From assembly GCA_024362935.1 (NCBI GenBank), contig JANCRA010000010.1:8114501-8178500 (forward strand): DNA of 64,000 bases, in the 5' to 3' direction. A program made the translations under genes and the position numbers. The DNA is from Setophaga petechia. Taxonomy: Eukaryota; Chordata; Aves; Passeriformes; Parulidae. This document shows, in pieces, positions 49,886 through 60,800 of the stretch. The stretch's first letter is position 1. Each line of letters opens with the position of its first letter. The notes beneath the pieces are model-generated. The model did no database searches. It had not been told where the DNA came from and was given only the letters and a program-made list of their open reading frames with translations.

Positions 49886-51600
49886 TATAGGAATGTTTCA
49901 ATTTTCTCCTCCACTCCCCAGTCCCAAAGGCCAGTCTACAACACTGAGGATCAAGTTGAAAGTTTAGGCTCTTGATTTTTGTCATTGTTTCAGTGGCAGC
50001 AGATCAGGGCAGGAACAGCTGTTTTTCCAGCAGCAAATTGGCCACAGCATCTTTGAGTCCCCTCCTCCCCACCCATCTGCATCACCACACAAGCTCATTT
50101 CAATGAAAATGATGTCAGGCTCTCAGCAAAAAGCCACTGAAAGCTTAGAGCAAGAGCACAGAATATCTCCACTGAATTGATTCCATTAAGGGGAAGTAAT
50201 GATTTATCAGACTCAGAGCCTGGAAACAGAAAACAAAGTCTGTGGCAGAGCAGAGAGAAACTCATCATCAACCAAGCATGGGAATGAGAAAGCTCTCAGC
50301 CTCCCACAAATGAAGGAGTGAAATATTATGATCATGCCAGCAAGGGGTTCTTAGAGATGTACAAAAGACCAGGAGGGAAGAAGGGCAGGAAAACACACCC
50401 AGCTCCCCCCATGTGGGATGAGGAGCATTAACACCACCAAGGTGCTGTCCCAGCCAACACAGCCTGCAACAAAAACAGGTGCAACACCTGAAACCATCCC
50501 AAAGCCAAAACCCACACAGCCTGGCCTTAAAACCAGCTAAACCCCATGTGAAGTAAGCATGCCAGGCTTTCCTCAGGCAAGCATCCAGAGTGCCACAACA
50601 CAGTGGAGATGGAGGCCCTGGAAGCTGTGCAGGGCTGGCAGGTGCTGGTGGCACGAGGTACCACCAAGGGCAGGGGCTGAGGCACCTCCCTCTCTGCAGA
50701 GCTCAGACAGACAGTGGGGAGGAAGGTAACCCTGGGGTGCTCAAGTTTCTCCAGGAACGTGGGTCACAGTTTATCGCAGGAAAGGAGACCAGTATGTGTT
50801 AGCAGAAGAGGTGTTGCAGACAGGATCTCCCAGAAGTCCAAATTCTTGTGCAGCTATACACTGAACAGCTGCTCAAGCCCCAAAACAGTCAGGAGGAGCA
50901 GTGAGGGGAGGAAGGTGCCAGTGATGAGCTACTCAATTGTGAAAACATCTGCAAAATGACCAAAAATTAAAGGCAGTCCAGTATGAGAAGAGGGGAGTTC
51001 CATGATGGAGAAAACATTCCACTGTTTAGTTCCCTTCTGGTCCCTTTGTCCTGTCTTTAATTTAAGAAGCAAAGATGAAGCAAAATCTCCTTGGAAATCA
51101 CCCTGCATCTGACACGCTGGGGCCTCTGCTCCAGCCTCAATCATTTTTCCTCTCTTGCACATGGGAGCAGGTTGAATGTGTCAGATTTAAGCACCTCTGC
51201 ACAAATATCATCCAGGGTCTCAGCTGCTGTGTCAGATTTGCTGTGTGAGACCTGGCTGAGACAAACCCTTCCAGGTGCCAGTTGCACAGGGTCTCACCTG
51301 CTTGATATGGTTCTAGAGCAGAGGTGAAAGCTCAATATAGTCCTAGAGCAGAGGTGAAAGCAGATACCACTGCCCCAAATATCCTGAGAGCACTTTGCTT
51401 CTCACCTTCAGGCAGCACATGCCTCAGCAACTGGCCTAATACAGCCTGGGCCAGGTATCTGGCAACTCCAAGGTGCTTACACACTTTAACTTAGTAGGAC
51501 CAGGGACAGGAGAAATGTGACCTTCCTGGTTAGTACTCAGTCCACATGCTGGCTGCTGGACTTCTGGAAAGCACAAGAGATCACAATTGTTACCCACACT
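49886..51600. other. Intergenic DNA downstream of POC1A
   Basis: A 30-bp tandem duplication (CTAGAGCAGAGGTGAAAGC at 51313-51331 and again at 51343-51361) lies in it. No gene is seen. Confidence 0.5.
51305..51364 (+). repeat. 30-bp tandem duplication
   Basis: Two adjacent copies begin ATATGG and ATATAG and share a 19-base identical core. It looks like a recent local duplication with no known role. Confidence 0.8.
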
Positions 51601-51785
51601 TACGAATAAAATATTGCTTTTATTTTAGTGAAGTAACAAAGCTATTTACAGATACAGTAACTATACATTCCAATTGAAAAACAGATTGTGCTCAAAATTG
51701 TTAAAGCAAGTCACACACAGTCTGTTAGGAACACAAACAACCTCAAACCTCCCAATTCCTTCAGCTCCTGTCTGATCTCAGGAAA
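51601..51785 (-). terminator. POC1A: POC1A 3'UTR and poly(A) signal
   Basis: Below the POC1A stop on the minus strand is a short 3'UTR. The plus-strand TTTATT at 51619-51624 reads AATAAA on the transcript. A GT-rich downstream element (GTAAGTGTGGGTAAC) follows at about 51590-51605, as expected for cleavage near 51600. Confidence 0.8.
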
Positions 51786-51884
51786 TCAGTTTGTTTTGTT
51801 CTGAATGATTTTCTGCTGAGTCTCAAGACATTCCTTCAGCTTGTCTTCAGTGAGTGTCAGCCTCTGCTCCAGGATGGAAACTGT
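51786..51884 (-). CDS. POC1A: POC1A last coding exon
   Basis: It encodes the final 32 residues, [20 protein letters not shown]... to ...NKTN, and the TGA at 51788-51786. The acceptor is TTTTGTTTTGCAG at about 51885. The heptad pattern of Leu/Ile continues the coiled coil of the preceding exon, and the phase (0) matches. Confidence 0.93.
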   Translation of the reverse strand, partial: TVSILEQRLTLTEDKLKECLETQQKIIQNKTN

Positions 51885-54800
51885 CTGCAAAACAAAAGTG
51901 AAAGCTGCTGTTGAGTTACTGACAAAGACACACTGCACTCTCAATAAAATGTACCCAATAAAATGCTAAATTCACAGGAATATTTTGAGGCTGGAGCTCC
52001 AGTGTCAGTATTCCAGGAGGGCAGAGCCCTGCATGACTTCAGAGAGGAGCAATAGCAGACAGTGGGCACAAAGCCCTCCTGCAGACAGCACCAAGCACCC
52101 ATTTCAGCACTGGCTCTGCATTTCCTTTCCTGGACAGGTTCACGAGGCACCAGACACTGGAGAGCCACCAGACACACTTCTGCTAACGAGACACAAGTTT
52201 TAAACTATTTTACTCAGTTATGGCTCTGATTTTATCTCTTTGCTTCCAACCATTTCCTCCCTTCCCTCAACACCATGGGTCTGCTGTAATTAAAACACTC
52301 AAAACTCGCTGGACAAGCACCACGACAGGCAAGAAAACCTTCCCAGTCCAAGACAATGCAGCAGGAGATGGAGGGGAAAAATTCCACTCCAAAAGTGGCA
52401 ATATCTTCCTCAACATATGCCTACATTTCTTTGTGTAATCCACTTACCCTGCAAAGGATTGCTCTCTTTCTCCTGGAGCTGAAGTCATCATGTACAGGAT
52501 GCACAGGAAGAACATTTTAACCACGTGGCAATAAAAGCTTCTGCTGAAAACCTTTTATTGATCACTCCAAGATAATCAAGGGCCCCAGCTATGCACAACC
52601 ACTTTCAGCTTCCAGAGACACCAGAATGGCTGATAATGGGTGGTGATGATTTAATGCTTTAATATCCATAAACTTATCAGCAACGATCGATAGCTTCACA
52701 TTTTGGGCATTTTTACTGCATAAATAACATCCTCTGCTAAAAACAAAGGATGCTCAGAACCTTGGACTTTAATAAAGTAATTCAAATAAACTTGGACAAC
52801 CGCTGTTTGTATAGCAGTTATACATAGAAAGCCTTTTAATAGCACATTTCGTAAGCACATCTTTAAGTGCCTGACAAAAGCAAGCAGGTCTCATTATCCC
52901 CATTTTACAGCTGGGGAAACGAAAGCACAAAGAGAGGAAATAGCTTGGCTAAGGCCACTTGAGACTAAGAAAAGTCTGCTGTAAAATGATTTGGGGAATG
53001 AGACAAGTTGTGGGGGAGAAGAGAAAACAGATAGTAAAAACAACAGCAGGCATAAGGCAAAGCCATCTTGCAAGACTGCATCAAGGAAGTCAGGAAGGGC
53101 TTGAGGTTGTCCAGCGCATCATAATGCATCTTTTTCTCCTCCCTAAACACAGTTCAAAGCTTATTTCTAATATATTTCTTAATTCTGACCTGCGACAAGG
53201 CAGAAGAGCTCTGCTGCAGCTGTAGAAAGCTTCACCTGAAAGAATAAACCCTGCATTGCCCAAATATTCCATAGGCAACAGCACCAGCTGCATTTAAGTT
53301 TTTTCCTCCTCTACTTCCATCCCTTAGAGGCACTGGAACTGAAGCACACAGAGAACCAGAAGAAACATTGTGGAGCCAGCAGGTAACATCCAGGTGCCCC
53401 AGAGCCAGCAGGAGCCCTCCCATCTATTCAAAGGAGAGAGGACTTAATCTTTTCCATATCCAGCCATGGCATTGCCTAGTGACTGTCCTGGAGACCAGGA
53501 CAAAGCTACCAAGGGCAGAACACAGCAGGCCAAATGTCTACCAAGGGTTTACAGAAAAGATCTTATCCTTTAAGCAACCAGGCAGAGAATGAAAACCAGT
53601 AGGGATCCTGGCTTTTCCATCTAAAAAATGAACTAGTAACTCAACACTCCAATAAAAAAAGAGAGAATGAAACATTGCATCAAATTTCCTTTAGAAAGAT
53701 AATCAGCTGAATTAAAGGCCCAGTCACACTGCCCTGCCAGAAGCAATGCCCAGATCACTCGAGGTTCCTCTGTTCCATGATTTACTGCCACCATGATCCT
53801 GTCAATAGGAGTTAAGAGCTGTTACACACAGCACCATGAGACACAAGTAAAGCAGCCTTCACAGAGTGTTGAATTTGTGAGAAAGCTGTAAGGAAAATGT
53901 TTATTGGAATGGAAATTGCACATAAGTATAAGCAGAAACTTGCAATAAGTATTTTTTGGAAACTAAAAGTGGAAAAGCAGCAGTCAGAAATTAAATTCAG
54001 GAAGACCAAAGTAGGAATCAATGACTCTAGTCCATTTAGACTTGAATATATGATGAATATAAATAGACAGGGCATCTGATATCCAAGGAAGGTAAGGGAA
54101 AGCACAAATACTACCCAGCTGCTCTAAATGCTACGTTGCAACTTGCACAGAAAAGCTCCTTTATTAGCACCTGAAAGTTTTACAATATTTCCATGCTGCT
54201 AATTTATAAAGCAAGTCATTCTCAGGAGGCAAATGAAACTGCACCCATTCAACTCCTGCATGCTTTTGCTATGGCTTCTCAAGATGACAAACCAGCAGCT
54301 AAGCCAAGGAGGAGACCACTGTCAGCCAGATCCAGTGAGGATTCACCAGAGCCCAGTCTGCACTCTGAGGTAGGATCTGGGCTTCCTGGTGTGTCAGGAA
54401 TTCAGTACATGTCTCCATTACGCACCAGGGAGTAAATGCTGGATAATTTATTGAAGTCCTGGCTCAAATTGGCAGGACAACAGCTTAGGCTTAAACAAGA
54501 AAAAAAGACCAAGCTATTTAATTTTTAAGGAGTATTTTTGACATTGCAGTAATATACTGAGCACTACTATGGGCACCAGAACAGAATACAGGAATTTTTC
54601 ACAGAAAACTTAAATCACTTCTACCAACACTTATGTCAACATTGGTCTTCATTTATCTTCACAGACTCAACATTGAAAAAAACAATCTTCTCTTTGGAAA
54701 CATTAATGAGAAAATATAGAGAAATAAAAAGTTGCCTCAAATTTACTTAAAAATTCTGGGGAATATTTACTTCCACCCTCCCCCAGGCCACCTGAACTGA

Positions 54801-57800
54801 GGCCCCCAGTAGTCATGCTTGCTTACCTGATGACAAGCCCCTCATGCCATTCCTCATGTTATTTTTACAACCCAAATAACAGTGATTTGGGATGCTGTTC
54901 CAAGATGCTCTCACCGGTATCTTTTCCTTAGCCCCTCTTCAACGTGTTTGATTAAGCAGCAGAGACAGCTCAAAAGCCACTGGCCTTAGGGCTGAAGCTT
55001 CTGCAGCAGCCCTGGAGGGGCTTTTGAGGAGGACAGATAAGGGGAACCAGGTGCTAACTGAATGCCAAAAGAAACCAGTTCCACCAGCATGGAAAGAAAC
55101 CCGAACAAGAGTCCAGAGCAAAGGAGCAGAGGCCCCAGCAAGGCTCTGGAGCAGCAGTGGAGCCCCTGGCAGGAGAGATCCAGCCAGCCAGAGGGGCTAA
55201 AGCCTGGAGCTGGGAGCAAGGCAGGCAAGGAATAACTAATGGAATAACTAATGCTCAGCTCAGCCTGCTCAGGGACACTCTGCAAGCCAAGGGTGCAGCA
55301 CAGGGCCTTTCCAGTATGCAGCCACAGTGGCTCTGAGTTAGCCATGGAACAGCACAGAGGGCAGAACTGCCTGACTGACCAATAATTCCCTGACCAATAG
55401 TCAGGGAATCCCCCCCAAAAAAGTATGGACACAGCAGTTCCTCAGAAAAGTAACAACAGCTTGGCTGAACCTACAAGGGATATGAACCTGCACAGTGACT
55501 GCACCACAGATGTGTTCTTGGCTCTGTGCAGGAAAAATAGGACACTTGCACTTCTATTCCTGTTTCTTCATAGCAGAAAATCCCTCTCTCCATTGATCTC
55601 AAAGGAAGTAGAAGTAGTTTTCTAGCTTTACTTAAAAAGATCCTCAAAACTTTGCTCCACTGTTTTCTCTAAGCATATGCTAAAACATTTTGCAGAGCAC
55701 TAACATATCAAACAGCTCAAAGAAAAAAATTACTTCTGCCTCTTCAGATTTTTCTTCCCTATCTGACATGTTAATTTATGAAGACAGCATTTTCTTTTCA
55801 ATTTATGAAAAAAGAAAAATCACCCACAATAAGCACACAACAAATGTAGAAGTTTGTAAGTTTCTGCACCCACACTTTCTCCACTCCATTGTGTGGGTAC
55901 AAGGCAGAACTTAGGGACTGATGGTTTTTAAAAGGTCCATTGAAAACTACAGATTGCCAATAGATTTACACAATATGATTTGTCACATTTGACCTGGAGC
56001 TGCAGGTTAGAGAGCTCTGCCCTCTGTAACCAGCATGGCCAGTGCAGGTGTGCTCTCAAAGATGCCCTGCTTCAACTTCAGGTGATTTTCCCTAAAATTA
56101 GCAATTTCAGAGCCCACTTTACTCCCAAACATGAAGTACATGTGACCTGCATCATAAAAATGCTGCCTTAGGATCCAAGGGACAGCCAGGTAAATTAAGC
56201 TTGGGAGCATTTTCTCTAAAGTAATGCAAAGAGTGAAACAAACTACATGGGAAGGGTTGGCACTGGGGTAGCCCTACCTACCTTTTACAGGAGAAAAAAA
56301 CCCTGAACTCCCAGCACTAATCACAGTTTACAACTCCAAACTGCAGCTGCAAGATTGAAAGGCTCATGAGAGAACTTATGCAGAGAGTTCAAGCATGAAC
56401 CTGTCTGGCAAGAACAGATCCTCCTCCTCCTCCTCTCCCATGCTGGGCTTTGCCCCAGCCTGCAGCCAGTGCCCCTCACCTCAGCAGCTGCACTTGGACC
56501 CCCAGAGCAGATCCCTGCTCTTACCAAGTACACCTAAAGAGAGCTGGGCTGCTCTCCTCAGTGCAAATCAGAATTTAACAGCTTTGAGATGGCACCCAAG
56601 TCAGCTACACCTTCTGCACCTCTGCAGCATTCTCAGAAGAGCTGGCAGTTCAGACTGAGTGAGGAGAGAAGTCTCATCTCACAGGAGGAGAAGGCATGAA
56701 GCCCTCACAGAATTAACACTTTATGTAGCAAACAAATGCCTGCAAGGACCAGCCTTACTCCAGTGGTCAAAGCCTTAACCTCAGAGTGGGTTTTGGTTTA
56801 AAATAAAATGTGAGCTATTTCTAACAGAAATGATAACTCCTCATGTGCTCAGATTAAAATAAGATGTGCTACCCCCAAACATTTAAAATCAGGTCTGTAG
56901 CCCCTCACCATCTCAATGGCTCTGAAGGCAGACTCTAACATAAATTCTCATAAAAGCTATTTGCATAAAATATTTCACACCAGGCTGAGTTAGTGAGTGA
57001 AGACTCAGCACTATCCCATTCTCTAATTCAACACCATGAATTTTCCTGGGTTTACTTTGTAACTTGCTTCAAATTCTACAAACTTATTATTATTCCTACA
57101 ACACACTTAGCTCCAATGTGGCTGGACAGGAACATCTTGGTCAGTGCTGCTGTACAAATTTGAGTCAGGAAGTCTCACAGAGCTTCAATGCAGGTTTTGC
57201 ACATCCATCCAAGGTTCACTGTGGGGTCACATGGATTAGGAATACATGACAATGCCTGCAGAAGGAAAAATGACAGCACTAGCCTGGCCTCATCAGGATC
57301 TATTCAAGCTGTGTTGCTAAACAACCTCCTTGTCTGCTCTCTAAGTGCAGGGCATGAGAGCTCACAGTCCCACCAGCCCTCTTCATCCACCATTCAGACT
57401 AAGCATACTTGAAAAGTAAAGAATTTTCTCTGTTTAGCAGCCTAAAGCATTACAAGAAGGAAATGGTTACTGAGAAAACTCAAAGCCAGTGCTCAGCTGT
57501 CTTTCCCTTAGAATTAAAATGAGGGTGGTGAGGTCTTGGCCCAGACTGCCCAGGGAAGCTGTGGCTGCCCCATCCCTGGCAGTGTTCAAGGCCAGGCTGG
57601 ATGGGGCTGAACTAGAGGAACTTTAAGGTCCCTTCCAAACAAACCATTCTATCATTCTCAGCTGCCACCTCTCCTTCCACCTTCCAGCACACCTCACTTT
57701 CTGCACAATTACCTGAATTACAGTTTACCAACCCTTTCACTAAATTACAGGAGCAACTTTGGTGTAATGCACAAATCTCTTCCTGTGGTACTCAGCACAG

Positions 57801-60800
57801 CAACAAGTGATCACTGTGCTTTTTACAGCAGGAAAACCAGACAAGCATACACAAAAATTCCAGTATTTGCCAGAGCAAGCAGCATGATCAGTACCAGTAT
57901 CACAGTGACCAAAGGGACCCTGGGGTACAGAAAAGGTTGTACTTTGTATTAAATCAATCCTAGCTACAAAAATGAGCCACAGGCTCTGCCAGTTTCATCC
58001 ACACAGGGTGGAGACACAAGGCACACAAGCCCCTTGCAACTGAGTCTTTGCATTTACAGCCCTCTGAGTAGAAATGTTTCATCACACGTTGCTGTTGCTT
58101 TAGTCTTGACAGGTGATCAGCCAAAGCTAAACTGATGGCACTTGCACCACATCCTGCACATTCCTACAAGGGAATGGTTGATGGCTTCAGTGCAGCTGCC
58201 TTGCTGCAGAGCTCTCACCTCTGGGGCTGGGCCAGCACAGCAAAAGGAGTCAGGAGACTCCCACTTGCACAAAAAAACAGAGCCAGTCAGAATGAGCTAC
58301 AACAAAATGCCCAAACATGCACCATGACAGCAACTGCACAGCACAGAGATTAGAACTCCAAGTGACCAGAGGTCTTCCCCAACCACAAAGACTTCAAAGC
58401 CTTCCCATATCCGTCCCCAGCCTCTGAGAGGATGCAAATCACTCACCTAAATGAACTCAGCTGCTGGTATCCAATAGCTGAATAACAACTTATATTAATC
58501 TTCAAAGTCTGCTTGTGAAAACAAATTGTGGGAGGTGTCTAATATTCCTTCCCATTGAGGGAAAATGGAAGGTGAAGGTCCTGTGAACATCCAGGGAGAG
58601 GATGAGCACTTCTGAAGAGCCAGCCTTCAGAGGGTGCCCTGCTAACACAGCAACATCCCTCAGAGTACATTTAATTTAAGCAATCTTAGAAAGGAGAAAA
58701 ATGTATCTGCACCAAGATTTTATAAAAAGCGTATTTTGGAAGTAAATTTCGGGGGGAAAAAATGTTGCTCTCCGGAATGACACAGAGGACTGGCAATAAC
58801 CAGGATACTTAATTTGTTTTGAGTGAGAGATCAAAGCTACTGAATCTCTAAAAGATGGGTCTGATTCACAAGAAATAGCCTCTATGTCTTTTAAATTCAG
58901 ATTTAAAAACCAAGCTCATCTGACACTCCACAGATTTTCAGATGAGAACTTTTTTATTAGTGTTTCAGATTTCAAACTATTTTTCTCGGAATAAAAATCA
59001 CTTGCAGTTTTTCCCCTGTATATTGGGTCCATTGGTATTCAGGTCTTGAGAGCAACACAGAAACCAAGATATTTGTGCACAGCAAAGGTAGAAGCACTAG
59101 GGACATGATCCCCCCCACCACTGCCAAATATTTCTTCTTGACTTGAAACTACTGAAGCCATAAAGCATACATTTTACTAAACCAGTTGCTTAATTTACAT
59201 TCAGTGCCTCTCAAAAGAGAGACCACATTCATTCCTCACCAACACAGGCTTGAGATCACATCTCAAAAAAGGAGTAAAAATTTGATTTTACTCACTTTCA
59301 TTACTAAGCACTGGACACACAAACATTTTCAGCTTTAATTAAAAAGCAACTTACTTTTGTCCAAGTCTTTTTTATGCTAAAAAATAATTTAGAAAAATTC
59401 TTTCTCCGCCTGCAATCTTTTCTGGAGTGAAATAATCCTTTAATCTGACATGAGCTAGATTGCCCTTCAATTCAGGCTTTGGATTATTTTACAGATTTAT
59501 CAAGTCTTCTCCATTTCACTGTGTTGTTTTCTCCCAGTTTCAATACAAGATTAGTTTGGGGAAGCATATAAAGCCATTTCCTGTGGGTGGATTATCACAG
59601 CTATTTATGAATTTTTATGCTAACCTGGTTCTGAACTCTTCCTTTGGAGAAGACATCTCCCTTCCCACATAAAACCAGCAGCTTTTGCCTCAGTGCCTGC
59701 TGCCCACAGATGAACAGTGAACACAGCAGCTGGAGGTGTTTGGAGTGAGGACAAGAGTACATTAAACTGTTTGAAGATGATCACAGCAAATGCAGCCAAG
59801 ACAGTTACTCACAGATGATCTTTTCAGAAGGGCAGCTCAGCTGGAAATGCACCTGAACCAAGCAAATCTTTGATATCTGCTACATTTTTGTTTCAGCCAA
59901 AATACACCTTTCTGTGCCACGTTATCCAAGAGAGAAAAATCACCTTGTTTTCCCCTTAAACTTAAATATTCACCCCAACTCTTCAGAGATACTGAGATCC
60001 AGTCCTCAATATAAACAAATAAATTGATGAACAGTTTGCATTTTCATCTTTTCCACATCTCTGAAATGCCAGTAGAGGATTTTTAAACACTGAGACACTG
60101 ACAAGAGAATAAGCTGCAGGAAAGGGAGGAGCAAAGCATCAGTATCATACATTTATCATTCTCATCTTCCTCATTCCTTTGCCAGATGTGAATTGCCTGC
60201 TTTCCTACAGAGGGGAACCAGGGCATCTAAAGTAATCCAAAACTATGGGAACAACTGGCTTATGTCCAGGTCTCAACTTCACTCTTCAAGGCAGCAGAAT
60301 TATTAAGCATATGCTACTCTCCTGAAAGAGCCATGTAAGGCCAAACACAAACTGCTGTGAGGAAAAAATATGAAGACCCTGTCAGGTCACATTAGCCCAG
60401 TTTCTTACAAGTAAAATAAAAGAGATCCTGACAGAGCTTTGGGGAGGGGGAGGAAAAAAAGGTTTCATTGAATTAAAGACCAGTTGAAAAAGTTGCCAGA
60501 ACTTTAAAGAATCCTATCAACAACATAAGAATGAAGCTTAGCAAAGCTTCCATTCACTCTCATGGTTACTGCTAGTTGTGATACATAACAGCCACTGGAT
60601 TCCTTTGATCCATCTCTCTCTGATAAGAACTGAAGTGCCCAGCTGAAGGAGCAAGTCTGATTCAGTGTATCCTCCTGTGCAGGGCACAACCCCTCCACAG
60701 CCTCAGTGACTGGTGACTGGCTGGGAGAGACCTCTGAATTGAACAAAAACAATCTCTCTCAATCAAAGCACATGACACTTCATCTGGAAATCTACTGCCA

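Noticed and set aside
55385..55409. Hairpin as a transcription terminator
   Set aside because: It lies in an intron of a eukaryotic gene and has no following T run.
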